Origin: Heloderma charlesbogerti
Taxonomy: Eukaryota; Chordata; Lepidosauria; Squamata; Helodermatidae
DNA length: 64,000 bases
Assembly (NCBI GenBank): GCA_026122225.1
Contig: JANEZZ010001958.1
Coordinates: 186,001-250,000 of the forward strand
Direction of reading: 5' to 3'
Positions 10,885 to 21,540 of the stretch are shown here, one piece after another. How positions within the stretch are numbered: position 1 is the first letter of the stretch; each line of letters opens with the position of its first letter. The position numbers and the translations under genes are program-made. The notes under the pieces are model-generated. The model was not told the DNA's origin. It worked only from the letters and a program-made list of their open reading frames with translations, and ran no database searches.

Positions 10885-11116
10885 GCCAGTGTGGTGTAGC
10901 GGTGAGAGTACTGGACTGGGAGCTGGGAGATCCGGGTTCTAGTCCCCACTTGGCCATGGAAGCTCACTGGATGACTTTGGGCCCATCACAGACCCTCAGC
11001 CCAACCTACCTCACAGGGTTGTTGTTGTGAGGATAAAATGGAGAGGAGGATAATGTAAGCCGCCTTGGGTTCCTTGCAAGAGGAAAAATGGAGGGGTATA
11101 AATGCAATAAATAAAT
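10885..11116 (+). mobile_element. full-length Sauria-type SINE
   Basis: Complete head gccagtgtggtgtagcgg, B box ggttctagtcc near 10936-10946, body as at 388, then gtaagccgccttgggttcct and a (AATA)n tail. It sits in the middle of an inverted repeat: aacattggatt before it (10871-10881) and aatccaatgt after it (11134-11143). It may therefore interrupt an older foldback element. Confidence 0.9.
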
Positions 11117-11792
11117 AGCTGCCATTTTTCACAGTAATCCAATGTCAGAATTTCTGTATGCTGGTGAAAAGCTCAAGTTATTCAGGAGACAACAGTGGCC
11201 AGCAAACTGATTGTCTGAGGGAGCAATCCTATGTCTGCTAGACAGCATCTGGGGCGGGGTGGAGGTGAGGACATAGGATTGTTCAGTTTCCTGGCTCTGA
11301 GCTCATAGACAGGGTCCTGAGCCGGGAGCCAGGAAACCATGCTCCCTGGCCCTTCCCCCAACACCTTGTAGCCAGCACACAAAGAGAACTGCATGGGCTC
11401 TCTGCACCCACAAAATGGAGCATGGAGGTGGGAGAAAAGAGGTGTTCCCAGGGGCAGGGAAGGGAAGAAATTGGAGACATGAGATTACAAGGTAGACCCA
11501 GCCTCCTCCTCTCTTCCTCCCTGAAGCCTCCGCTAGATGGGCTAAATCACCCATCTAGCTAAAATGCAGAGCGGGAGATGTGAGTCACCTCCTACTCTGC
11601 ATAAAACATGCATACACTTCCAGCTTTGGAGGCTTATGAGTAGCCATGGCACATCCCATAGGACTGTGCCCTTAGTCTTACAGATTTTCATAGGCATGCA
11701 AACACATTTTTCTCCCCTCCTCCAGCTGCTTTGTCAATGGCAGAAATATGACTCTCTGGAAATCAAATTACCAGGGCTGTAGCATGTAAATA

Positions 11793-11793
<1 letters not shown>
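11117..11793. other. gene-free stretch
   Basis: No supported coding frame and no recognised repeat apart from the inverted-repeat half at 11134-11143. Confidence 0.35.

Positions 11794-11833
<40 letters not shown>
11794..11833. repeat. (TA)n microsatellite
   Basis: About 19 uninterrupted at/ta units. Confidence 0.95.
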
Positions 11834-11834
<1 letters not shown>

Positions 11835-12790
11835 GCATCTGCCAACATTTACTTTAGCCTTTTGGAGCAAAATTGAAATACCAGGATGCGGCAGCATATC
11901 TGCTCAAAAACATTGGGGCGAGATAGACTTTTAATGGAGTTAAATGAAGCATTTTGCTCCAAAGGACACTAGCCTTTCAGTGAGGCCCTTCCTGAATTAA
12001 ATCCTCGCATTTGGTGGCAATCATAAAAAAGGGGGGGGGAGAAACAATATTACCTGTTTAAAAGGAGTATGAAAATCCAATTAAGTTTTGAATTTTAATT
12101 TCCTTGCATGCATGGGTTTGTTGCTGTGCAAAAAGAATGGAAATGTAAATGGCATTTTCTCAGTGTTATCTCCATAATCCAGAGGCTAGAATATCCTGTC
12201 ATAGTTATTTTGTCTGGCAATGATAAAAACACCAGAGTTTTAAACTAAATTTGCTGTAAATGGGCAAATAATAAGAAATGAACATCTTTATAGTCTGATC
12301 TTCCATTAATGTATGCAAAAACAAATGCTTTTCTAAAGAGATTCACTTGGATACCAAAAAGGGACTTTGCCTGACATCTGATGGCGGGATGGTAGGGTGG
12401 GCCAAGGCAGGCTCTACAACAAGATTTGGCAACATGCAGCCCAGGTGCTCAACCTGGCCACCAGGAGTTTCCCACTTGGCTCCCAGCACAGCCCTACATC
12501 CAGTGACACCTCTGGTCCCTACCCATCCTATCCTACTCTATAGCACCTTTCCCAAAAGATGGCAGTGACATTTGGTACCGATGCTGCTTCAGGAGGCTTA
12601 GCATCCCAGGGCAGGAGGAAGAAGATCTGCCTACCTCTTGGGCAGGGGCTCTCCTTGGGCAGAGCTCCACAGCTGAGACTGAGCTCTCATCCCCACCCAT
12701 CCCATCCCATCCCACTCTTCAACACTTCTTTGACAGGTGACAGCTGCAGAGAGCCTTTTGGAGGGCTGTTGGGACTTGTTTACTCTTAAG
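11834..12790. other. gene-free, apparently unique sequence; possible conserved non-coding stretch at 12056-12345
   Basis: 12056-12345 is AT-rich but complex, without low-complexity runs or transposon ends (ttccttgcatgcatgggttt; gcaatgataaaaacacc). Its appearance differs from the surrounding repeats. Whether it is conserved cannot be seen from one sequence. Confidence 0.3.
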
Positions 12791-13280
12791 TAGGGATGTA
12801 CGGATTCCCCACCATCCATTCCGGTGGGGAATCTGCCTGGGAGGGGAAGCGATCCGTTCCTCCCCCTCGGAATCCTCCAGAGCGGCTCTGCTCCGCGAGG
12901 ATTCTGTGGAGCCGCCCAGCTTGAGGGCCACTTACCTGGATCCTTTCTCCTCCACGCCGATCACCATTTTTTTTTTAAAAAAAGGTGATCGGCAGGATGT
13001 GCCCATAGACTTATATGCAAAATAGAGCTGTGAATCTTGCGTATACGTCCACAGACTTATGTGCAAGATTCACGGCTCTGTTTTGCATATACGTCTATGG
13101 GCACATCCTGCTGATCGCCATTTTTTTTTTTAAATGGCGATCGGCGTGGAGGAGAATGGCTCCAGTTAAGGATGCGGCTGAGTAGAGGTAAGTGCAGCCA
13201 TTCCACTGCGGATTCCAGAGGCCAGATGCCAAAGAATTTGAATCCATTTGAATCCATGGTGGATTTCTCTAACATCACTA
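12791..13280. mobile_element. hAT-like element with a long perfect-type palindrome core (490 bp)
   Basis: Starts tagggatgtacggattcccc, ends ctctaacatcacta. Flanks 12783-12790 (ctcttaag) and 13281-13288 (gtcttaag) agree at 7/8. The core from about 12983 to 13112 is one hairpin: ggatgtgcccatagacttat pairs with its inverse at the right, around a centre near 13050. A second layer of gatcgccattttt arms encloses it. Outward splice-donor motifs AGGTAAGT lie at 12930-12937 (minus) and 13186-13193 (plus). No TACGTA hairpins of the main family. Confidence 0.9.
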
Positions 13281-13646
13281 GTCTTAAGCAAAAACGTTGC
13301 CGCCTCCAACTCTGCATCCCCATTCCCAAGTGATGACATGCAAATAGGGATGTCAGAGATATCCACAATGGATTCAACTGACTTTGGAGTTCTATGAATC
13401 TGACCTGTGGATTCTGTAGTGCACTGGCTTTTTCTGAGTAGCACAGGTTCCACGGGGGGGGGGGATTCATGCAAATTCACACTTGTGCAAATTTGCACTA
13501 ACACAACTGCGTATTAGTGCAAGTGTGCACTCGGGCAAATGGAATGAAATTCCATTTGTGTAGATGGAATGAAATTCTCATACATCCCTTGAAAAAAATC
13601 AGATTCCCTCCATGCGTGGATGATGGCATGAAAGATGCCTGGCAAT

Positions 13647-14611
13647 TAGGGATGGCGGAGAATTTCTCCCCGAAACGTCGGGGGGCCAAGGGCCAACGCG
13701 TTCGGCCCCCCGAACAAGTTTCGGAGAGAAATCCTCCACACACCCCCGCCCCCCGCCCCCCCAGGGACGGGACTTACCTTTTGCGAATGTCCCTCCCGGT
13801 GGCTGGTCCGGCCGGCGGTTCGGCGGGTGTTCGAGCGAGGCGGGAGCGGCAGCTGGTCTTTCGACCGGCTGCCGCCGCCGCCATTGTAATGAAAGAAAAA
13901 AAAAAACAAACGCCCCCTGATAGGCTGCGTGACGATTCACGTAGCCTATCACGGCTAGATTTGCAAAGTCAGCCGTGATAGGCTACGTGAATTGTCACGT
14001 AGCCTATCACGGGTGACTTTAAAAAAAAAAAAGCGCGTACGCGAATGGCGGCCCCCATAGGGAGCCGCCATTCCCGTTCCTTATTTGGTGGCTGTAGTCT
14101 ACGTAAATGTTTACGTAGACTACAGTGAAAATAAGGGCAACGCTATTTGCGTTGCCCTTATTTTCGCCGTAGTCTACGTAAACATTTACGTAGACTACAG
14201 CCACTAAATAAGGAACGCGAATGGCGGCTCCCTATGGGGGCCGCCATTCGCGTACGCGCTTTTTTTTTTTTAAAGTCACCCGTGATAGGCTACGTGACAA
14301 TTCACGTAGCCTATCACGGCTGACTTTGCAGATCTAGCTGTGATAGGCTACGTGAATCGTCACGTAGCCTATCAGGGGGCGTTTGTTTTTGTTTTTTTAC
14401 TTTCGCGTTCGCGGCCGGGCGAGGCGACGCGCCTCCTCCCCGCCTGAATTTTGGCCGGGCGAGGCGGGAAGCCTCGTCCCCAGCCTGAATTTCGCCGGGC
14501 GAGGCGGGAAGCCTCCCCCCCCGGCCTGAACTTCGCGGGGGGAGCAGCGAAGCGCTCCCCCCCACCGCGAACGGCCTTCAACGACAGGTAAGTGACTTTC
14601 GTCCACCCCTA
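13647..14611 (+). mobile_element. full TACGTA-hairpin hAT-like element (965 bp)
   Basis: N-end left, D-end right (gtgactttcgtccacccct + a). Flanks 13639-13646 and 14612-14619 are identical (ctggcaat). Six hairpins near 13919, 13977, 14097, 14167, 14282 and 14340 are mirrored about a centre near 14145. Outward AGGTAAGT motifs lie at 13772-13779 (minus) and 14586-14593 (plus). Confidence 0.96.
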
Positions 14612-14622
14612 CTGGCAATCAG

Positions 14623-15130
14623 TAGGGATGTGCAAACCTACCCCCGCCTGGTATTGGTGGCCATCTGCTGAAGCACCACGAGCTCGGCTAGCCACCCGCA
14701 CTCACCCTTGGTCCCGTCCACGAGCGCCTACCTTTTTGTCAAGGTTTTCGCTTGTTTGTTTGTTTTTAACAATAAAGGAAGTAATTAAAAATGTGCATAT
14801 TTAAGTATGCACACATTTGAGCTGGGAAAGCTTAATCTATGCAATAGTAGAGGCAAAATGCCTCAAATACTGCATAAATCAAGCTTTCCCAGCCTGAATA
14901 TGCACATATATAAATATGCACATTTTTAATTAGCTCGTTTTTCGTTAAAACACACACACTTTGTAAAATGGTGGGCCCTTGCAGACAGGTCAGGGTGAGC
15001 GAGGGGAGCATCTGGGAGGGTGCAAGCAGGGCAAGCAAGGCCAGAGGCTCAGTAAGCATGGTCTGGGGGTGCGGGAGGGGGGGAGCCTGACGAACTCCTG
15101 GACCCAGTCGGGCATCCGCACCATCCCTCG
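14623..15130. mobile_element. hAT-like element of the AAGCTTGAT-palindrome family (508 bp)
   Basis: Starts tagggatgtgcaaacc, ends ccgcaccatccctc. Flanks 14615-14622 (gcaatcag) and 15131-15138 (gcaatcgg) agree at 7/8. The core (14822-14935) pairs gctgggaaagctt-aat with atcaagctttcccagcctg and gtgcatattta with its inverse. Relatives lie at 52751, 53638 and, with another core, at 43378 and 60571. Confidence 0.88.
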
Positions 15131-15181
15131 CAATCGGCAAATCACAGAGAGAATGCATTTAACACATTTCATACATCCTAA

Positions 15182-15686
15182 ATGCAAGGGGCATTTCAGC
15201 AATCTGGAGGGTGGGGTGGAATGCTAATAGGGGTGAAGTGTGGGGTGAGGCCAACTTCTCAGCACCAGTTATGATACCCCTGGTTGCCAGCAGGCTGTCG
15301 CTGTTGTTGCTGCTGTTGTTGCTTGAGCGACAAGAATCCACAACAGGGGTTTTGAACCTCTTTCAGTCCAAGGGCCAAATTCAGTTTTGGAGAAGCTTTG
15401 GGGGAGCACATTCCTGCAATGTCATCATGCCTGCAATGTCATTCAGATTGCCTTTTTTGCAGTGTTTTATCAGTGTACCAAGTAATTGCTAGACTTTTTT
15501 TTTTCAATGCTTCTTTGTCCTGGCATCCAGCTCATGGCTTAACCTGAGATCTAACACTTAGCAGAAGTTAATCTAAGCCTGTTCAACAGCCCCTCCTGCA
15601 TTGCATCTACAGGCCTGAACTAGACATGGCATTAATTGTGTGAATGCACTCCCCGCCAATTTTTTTTTCTTTTTTGCTAATGTAAG
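15182..15686. other. gene-free stretch
   Basis: Includes a short ttgctgctgttg run (15299-15325). Nothing else is recognised. Confidence 0.35.
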
Positions 15687-15895
15687 TAGGGATGAGCAAA
15701 TGAGCAAAGCTCAAGCTTGCTGAAGTTCACCAAATTCCACCTTGAGGCTCATTGCAATTTGAGTCTGTATCAGATTGTGAGCTTTGTTTTCTTTTCACAT
15801 GAAAATCCATGCATATTTTTGCATGCGTTTTACCACATGTACACATCCATTGTGCACATCTTTGAAATGTATGTATTCTTTTTTCTTTCCTTTTT
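15687..15895. mobile_element. partial AT-rich TAGGGATG-type element
   Basis: Starts tagggatgagcaaatgagc. It has the gcatgcg / catgtacacatc / gtgcacatctttgaaatgta texture of the right half of the level-1 element at 4630-7308. The right end is lost in a T/A-rich stretch. Confidence 0.45.
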
Positions 15896-16054
15896 TAATA
15901 TATTTTTATTTATTTTATCTTTATAAATGAAATAAACAATACCAAAATTACAAACAACCAGATCAATACTACAATTTCCCAATAATACAATATTCTGATG
16001 AGGACACCACAATAACAAAGAGAGAAGGAAAAAGAAAAAAAAAGGAAAAGAGAG

Positions 16055-17819
16055 TAGGGATGTACGAAAGTCACTTATCTTTCCACGGATTATGTTGATG
16101 GATCCTCACAGGGGGGGGAGGCGATCCGTTCCTCCCCCCCCGGAATCCTCCATGGCTGGCTGTGCTCCGCAGCAGCTCCGCAGAGCAGCCGGCCAGGCCC
16201 AGCCAGGCCAGAGCCATCCACAGCCAGATTTCTGGCCACAGAGGGCTCTGGGAAAAAAACAAACAAACCCGCGTATGCAAATGGCGGCGGCTACGGCCGC
16301 TGCCATTTGCGTTCCTTATTTTTGGCCGTCTTAATCTACGTAAATATTTACGTAGACTATGATGGCAAAAATAAGGGGAACGCAAATAGCGTAGCGGGCG
16401 CTATTTGCCTCCCTTTTTGATTCACCATTTTAGCCTACGTAAATATTTACGTAGGCTAAAACAGCAAATCCAAAAGGGGCGCAAATAGTGCCCGCTACGC
16501 TATTTGCATTCCCCTAGGGGTGGACGAAAGTCACTTACCTTTTCTCGCAGCTTGTTCGCGGGAGGGGGGAGCGCTTTGCTGCTCCCCCTGCGAAGTTCAG
16601 ACTGGGGAGGAGGCTTCCCGCCTCGCCCGGCCGAAATTCAGGCCGGGGAGGAGGCGCCTCACCTCGCCCGGCCGCGAACGCGGAAGTAAAAAAAAAAAAA
16701 AAAACTTCCCCTGATAGGCTACGTGACGATTCACGTAGCCTATCACGGCTAGATTTGCAAAGTCAGCCGTGATAGGCTACATGAATCATCAAGTAGCCTA
16801 TCACGGGTGACTTAAAAAAAAAAAAAAGCGCGTACGCGAATGGCGGCCCCCACAGGGAGCCGCCATTCGTGTTCCTTATTTAGTTGCTGTAGTCTACATA
16901 AATGTTTACGTAGACTACAGCGACCAAATAAGGAACGGGAATGGCGGCTCCCTATGGGGGCCGCCATTATCCGTACACACTTTTTTTTTTTTTTAAGTCA
17001 CCCGTGATAGGCTACGTGACGATTCACGTAGCCTATCACGGCTGACTTGGCAAATCTAGCCGTGATAAGCTACGTGAATCATCACGTAGCCTATCAGGGG
17101 ACTTTTTTTTTTTCTTTCTTTTATTGCAATGGCGGGGGCGGCAGCCGGTTGAAAGACCGGCTGCTGCTCCCGCCCTGCTCGAACACCCGACGAACCGCCA
17201 GCCGGACCCGCTGCCGGGAGGGACATTCAGGGAAGGTAAGTCCCGTCCCGGGGGGGGCGGGGGGCGGGGGGAGCGGAGGATTTCTCCCCGAAACTTGTTC
17301 GTGGGGCCGAACACGTCGGCGCTCGGCCCCCCGAAGTTTCGGGGAGAAATTCTCCGCCATCCCTACATTCCCCTTTATTTTCGCTGTCACAGTCTACATA
17401 AATATTTATGTAGACTAAGACGGCCAAAAATAAGGAACACAAATGGCGGAGGCCATAGCTGCCGCCATTTGCATACGCGGTTCTTTTTTTTTTAAACCCA
17501 GCCATGATAAAAAAAAAATTAAAACTCAGGCTACATAAATCTTTACGTAGCCTATCACGTCATTTTTTGTTTGTTTGTTTTTGTTTTACAAGACTGCAAA
17601 TGGCGGCGGTGGCAGCTGGTCAGAAGACCAACCACTGCAGCCACCGCAGCCAGAGCCGCTGCCGTCGTCCGGAAAATCTGCCCCAGGTAAGTCTCATCCC
17701 AGGGGGGATCCACGGGGGGGCGGGGGGGTGGCAGGCTGTTCCACCATGGAGTTTGGGGGGCCGAATGCACTGGCATTCGGCCTCACCGAGATTCGTGGTG
17801 GAATTCTCTGCCATTCCTA
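16055..17819 (-). mobile_element. outer hairpin element (about 906 bp net) split by 16515-17365
   Basis: D-end left (tagggatgtacgaaagtcac), N-end right (ggaattctctgccattccta). Flanks 16047-16054 (aaagagag) and 17820-17827 (aaagggag) agree at 7/8. Before the insertion it shows an AATCTACGTAAATATTTACG hairpin (16332) and a TTTTAGCCTACGTAAAT hairpin (16427-16465). After it come a degraded AGTCTA hairpin (17390) and a GATAGG half-hairpin (17528). The internal plus-strand donor aggtaagt sits near 17687. Confidence 0.92.
16515..17365 (-). mobile_element. inner TACGTA-hairpin hAT-like element (851 bp)
   Basis: D-end left (taggggtggacgaaagtcac), N-end right (tctccgccatcccta). The flanks 16507-16514 and 17366-17373 are identical (cattcccc). 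That octamer is part of the host element's own cattccccttattttcgc block, so removing the insert plus one octamer restores the reading seen in other copies. Hairpins lie near 16712, 16768, 16888, 17008 and 17063. Outward AGGTAAGT motifs lie at 16533-16540 (minus) and 17234-17241 (plus). Confidence 0.97.
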
Positions 17820-18096
17820 AAAGGGAGGAGAAAAGGAAGTGAAGAAAAAAGAAGATTCTTTCCCCTTCCCTCCCCCTCTCCCTCTCCCTCCCCCATAAAG
17901 AATTAAATTTAAACTGCATTCTTCTCCCATTGACCAAAGTGTATTTGTGTGCATTTTTCAAAAGTGCAGATTTTTTCATGCACGTTTTTCGATGGTATGC
18001 ATACTGTAGAACATTTTCCCCCATTTTTTTGGTCTGTGAATTACATTGCAAGCTCAGGAATGTACAGACTTTGACTGTAGATGGTGTCTGAGACTG
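17820..18096. other. AT-rich gap, possibly a partial AT-rich element
   Basis: A polypurine/pyrimidine start (17820-17895) is followed by gtgcatttttcaaaagtgca and tgcatgcac-like motifs, resembling the AT-rich family in reverse. No termini. Confidence 0.3.
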
Positions 18097-18104
18097 TGTT
18101 CAGT

Positions 18105-18941
18105 TAGGGATGGGCGGACTCATCCAGTTTCCTTCCCAAGCTACCACGTTGCGTAAGGATGAATTGAATTGAATTGAATCATAGGGTTGGAAGGGACCTA
18201 CAAGACCATCAAGTCCAACCCCCTGCTCAGTTCAGGAAGCTTGATTCCCAGGCGGTCTCCTATCCAAGTACTAACCAGGGCTGACCCTGCTTAGCTTCTG
18301 AGATCTTGCGGTTCAGGGTTTCAGTAGGGGGATCATGGTGGCTCATTTATTTCCCAGATCCCTCTCACTGAGCCACTGGGATTTGCCAGACCCCATCCAT
18401 GAGTGCAACACAGTCAGTGAGCACCAGGCAGCTGCCCGCTTTCTCATCTTGTGTAAACATGGCAGCTCAGTTATTTCTGTATGTCTAAGTTTGCAGAAAT
18501 GGTGGCAGTAGAGGGGCCATTTCTGCAACATTACAGGCAACAGAGGGACAGGAGGATGAGATGGAAACCTCTCTCCTGTTCCTCCTGTTCTGCGGTGCTC
18601 CCTTCTCCGCCTCCCATTTCAGCTACCATGGTGGCAGTGGTGAAACAGGAGGAGGACGAGAGGGAAGCCCTTCTCATCCTCTTTCTACCCCACCACTGCC
18701 TGCAATGTTGCAGAAATGGCCTCAACATTATATTTACAGAAATACTGAAGTCTCCATTTTTACACAACATGGGGGCTTGGGGATGAATCGGGCAGCTGCT
18801 GGGCACTCAGTGACCATGCTGGACTCACAGATGGGTTCTGGATAGTTGCAGTGGCTCAGTGAGAGGGCTCTGGGAGACCAAGCTGGGGTGGGAGGAGTCC
18901 ATCGGACTCAGCCCCCTTCTCTGATTCCTGCAACATCATTA
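18105..18941. mobile_element. hAT-like element of another core type, with a SINE inside
   Basis: Starts tagggatgggcggactc, ends cctgcaacatcatta. Flanks 18097-18104 and 18942-18949 are identical (tgttcagt). The inner inverted repeat pairs tttgcagaaatggtggc / ggccatttctgcaaca (18490-18535) with gttgcagaaatggcctc (18703-18725). ggtggctca recurs, as in the element at 9837. The insertion at 18161-18325 is separate. Confidence 0.88.
18161..18325 (-). mobile_element. 5S rRNA-derived SINE with a CR1-like tail
   Basis: Read on the minus strand, 18320-18243 is closely similar to vertebrate 5S rRNA: agctaagcagggt, ggttagtacttgga, then gggaatc. A short deletion before agatctc is apparent. It passes directly into a CR1-type 3' end (gggttggacttgatggtctt, then cccttccaaccct) and finishes with tandem gaatt repeats on the plus strand (18161-18179). 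A 5S promoter head plus LINE tail is the SINE3 architecture. It sits inside the element at 18105-18941. Confidence 0.75.
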
Positions 18942-19061
18942 TGTTCAGTCCAGAAGGTAAGAATTGGGTACATTCTGCTCAAAAATGAACAGTAATGAAT
19001 TTTTCATACAACCCTATATGTAAGCAGCAGCCTCTGGAAAAACTGATCAGGACCATGAAAG

Positions 19062-19064
<3 letters not shown>

Positions 19065-19104
<40 letters not shown>
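19065..19104. repeat. (GA)n microsatellite
   Basis: About 20 uninterrupted ga units. Confidence 0.95.
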
Positions 19105-19107
<3 letters not shown>

Positions 19108-19532
19108 ACTCTCTTTTTTTCTCCCTGCCACAGTCCTGGGAAGAATTGCCTTGCTGTTTCCATTTCGTGGGAAATTCTCTTTGTTTTCTCCTGTATTTTC
19201 CCTGAGCCAGAACTCCAAAATGTGCTTCAAAGTAAAGTAAATAAAGAACAAATACATAAAATCCTTTGTGTTTGTTAACTATATTGCACAGTTGCTGTTG
19301 TTTGGGGCGAAGACTGTCTAGCTGTGAATTCTACATATTGATATTTTAAGCCAGATTGATTCCTTGCTGGTCTGAAATATTTCTCTCCAGCATCGTACTC
19401 TTCCTGAGAAAGCTGTAGAGTATGATATGAAAAATATGTAATAAAAAAGGTAGGGGGGAAAATGCCTCGAAATTTCACTTCAGGCAAAATCTGATGGAAA
19501 CATCAGCCATGGAAACTGGTTCTAAATCTACT

Positions 19533-19957
19533 TAGGGATATCAGAGAAATCCTTGACAGAATCAAAGTTCAGATTTCTATGAATCTGACCCATGGATTCT
19601 GTAGCAGACTGGCTTTTCCCAAGTCTCACAAGTTTTGCAGACTTGAGGACCACTTCTTTTTTTTCTTTTACTTTTTTAAAACTTTCCAGCATTTAATGCA
19701 AATTTAGTGTAGAAAAATCCATAAAATAAAATTAAAAATGGCCAAAAATGTGGATTACCCATAGGCTAAAGTATGAAAATGCATAATTCGGGGGTATTTG
19801 CACATGGGGGGAATTTCTGCATTTTGGGGAAATTTTGCACAAATTTGGGAAATTGGAAAATATCCAATTCCATCAATGAGGAGACAATGGACTGGAAGGT
19901 ATAGGACAATTCATGAAACGCGGATGGAGTGGATTTTACAAAAGCCGAACATCCCTA
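19533..19957. mobile_element. AT-rich hAT-like element (425 bp), intact
   Basis: Starts tagggatatcagagaaatcc, ends gccgaacatcccta. Flanks 19525-19532 and 19958-19965 are identical (aatctact). The interior has long A/T runs and no hairpin array. Its left end (gaatctgacc-catggattctgtag) matches 13345-13440 and 42970-43080, so it is the reference copy for that family. Confidence 0.94.
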
Positions 19958-19983
19958 AATCTACTTCTTTTGGATTTGCCAAG

Positions 19984-20026
19984 TGTGTGCGTGCGCGTGT
20001 GTGTGTGTGCGCGCACGTGTGTGTGC
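19984..20026. repeat. (GT/GC)n microsatellite
   Basis: Alternating gtgtgcgcgt run, a potential Z-DNA-forming purine-pyrimidine tract. Confidence 0.9.
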
Positions 20027-20044
20027 AAGCCAACATACATGCTG

Positions 20045-20250
20045 AGACAACTTAGTCATGACTAAGTTAAGTCCCATTGATTTCAATGTGTTTACTCTAA
20101 GCAAGACTAAGTCTGGATTGAACCCATTGCCCGTATCCCTTGGTAACATTGTTGTGGATATTGGTAAAGCTTTCTGATTAATGGCTTTCCTGCAGAATAT
20201 TTACTCAGAAGTAAATACCAGTGTATCCAGTCATGTTTAGTCCTGAATAA
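20045..20250. repeat. old interspersed repeat (cccattgatttcaatg type)
   Basis: Contains aagtcccattgatttcaatg, the actaagtctggattgaaccc end and a second tttactcagaagtaaat segment. Similar blocks occur at 20866-20914 and 45945-46005. This motif set is common in squamate genomes, but I cannot name the family with confidence. Confidence 0.45.
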
Positions 20251-20914
20251 TAAGCCTGCACTGAATAATTGCAGCCTAATGCTGGTCTGCACATCTCTCT
20301 TCATTAACCTCAGGAAGGAGAAAAAATGAGTATTTTGAACAGACATATAACCTTGTGTGAGCTTTAAACTAAACAGGTTTACAATATTCTTTGAAGCTGA
20401 CCAACTTGACCATGTGGTTTGCAATTAGAGACAGGTTGTAGGGGCTGAGATTTATGTGCATCAACTTCAAAGCTTATTGTAAACCTGGCTAGACTGAAGC
20501 TCACAAAAAAGGCTATATGTCTTTTAAAAACTCAGTTCCACCTTCCCAGGGTTCATGAAGAGAGGCTTTGAAAGCTGGCCAGCGCCTAGATGTTGTGCAC
20601 CAAAAAGTGAAATGAGATGAGCAGTTCTGTCTCTTTGCTTGTGATGGCTGTAATAGCTGACGTGGAAAGAAATCCCAGCATGCCACTGTTATGTTTTTGT
20701 TTTGTTTTTTTCTCAAAGCACAGGGCAATGATCCAAAAAAGGGTGCAGAGACCCTGCAAAAATACAGTAAAAAAAAACACTAAAAAAAAAAAGTTCTGCC
20801 AACACATGGTCAGAAAAATATATTTGAAATCAGACCATGTTAATCCTGTAATCCTACACTAGGTCACTTACCTTGGAGTCAGCCCCATTGAACTCAGTGG
20901 GACTTACCTCAGAG

Positions 20915-21285
20915 TAGGGAGGTCAGAGAAATCTGTTTTTGGAGGGTGGAATTCAACAGGTTTTCCAAGGCTCTCCCCGCCCCCCAGATATTATTTCAGT
21001 TCCTGCTGTGGTCCCTGACTTAATCTGCAGCAGCTTGGGCCAGTTCATGGATTTTCTGGGAATTCTGTGTTTGGGAGGGGGGGTTCTGCATTTTGTGCAA
21101 ATTACAGATGAATGTGTGCAAATTGTGGCCCAATGTGTGCAAAGTATGCACATTACAGCAGGATTTGTGCAATTTGCACAAATTCATTTGTAATTTGTGC
21201 AAATTGCTCAGGAATGAGTGCGAATCACAGAACTTGCCAAAAATACACCAAAATTGTTCCTGGAGTTCAGGGAACAGCCAACAGC
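20915..21285. mobile_element. element of the GCAAATT-palindrome family, right end lost
   Basis: Starts tagggaggtcagagaaatc. The interior (21080-21225) shows repeated tgtgcaaattacag / aatttgtgcaaat modules in inverted and direct order, as at 8480-8720 and 33850-33990. The right terminus is not seen. Confidence 0.6.
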
Positions 21286-21540
21286 CCAGCTCGCAGATGC
21301 AAAGAGAGTCTTACATGCCACAGAACTCTGTCAAGCAAAGAAAGGATAGGATTTCCCAGTGACGGACAGCCACACCTCACTGCAGATATGCACGCGATTG
21401 CACTGTAATGGACATTAATGAAAAATATTTGTCCAGTTTTGTTTGTTTGCTTTGTTTTAGATAATGTTAACATTTAAAGCTGATCTGAAAGGAAAGTGTG
21501 TATTGTAAAAAAAGAAGGAGAAGGAGAAGCACCCTGTAAA

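Larger units (their letters stand above)
13345..15181. mobile_element. outer element of a double nest
   Basis: Starts tagggatgtcagagatatcc, ends ttcatacatccta. Flanks 13337-13344 (catgcaaa) and 15182-15189 (aatgcaag) agree at 6/8. Its own left part (13345-13646) and right remnant (15139-15181) match the right end of the chimera at 3600-3683 (gaaagatgcctg-caat, then catacatcccta). Two later elements separate them. Confidence 0.78.

Noticed and set aside
18243..18320. Functional 5S rRNA gene
   Set aside because: Only part of the gene is present, with an internal deletion and a CR1 tail instead of a T-run terminator.
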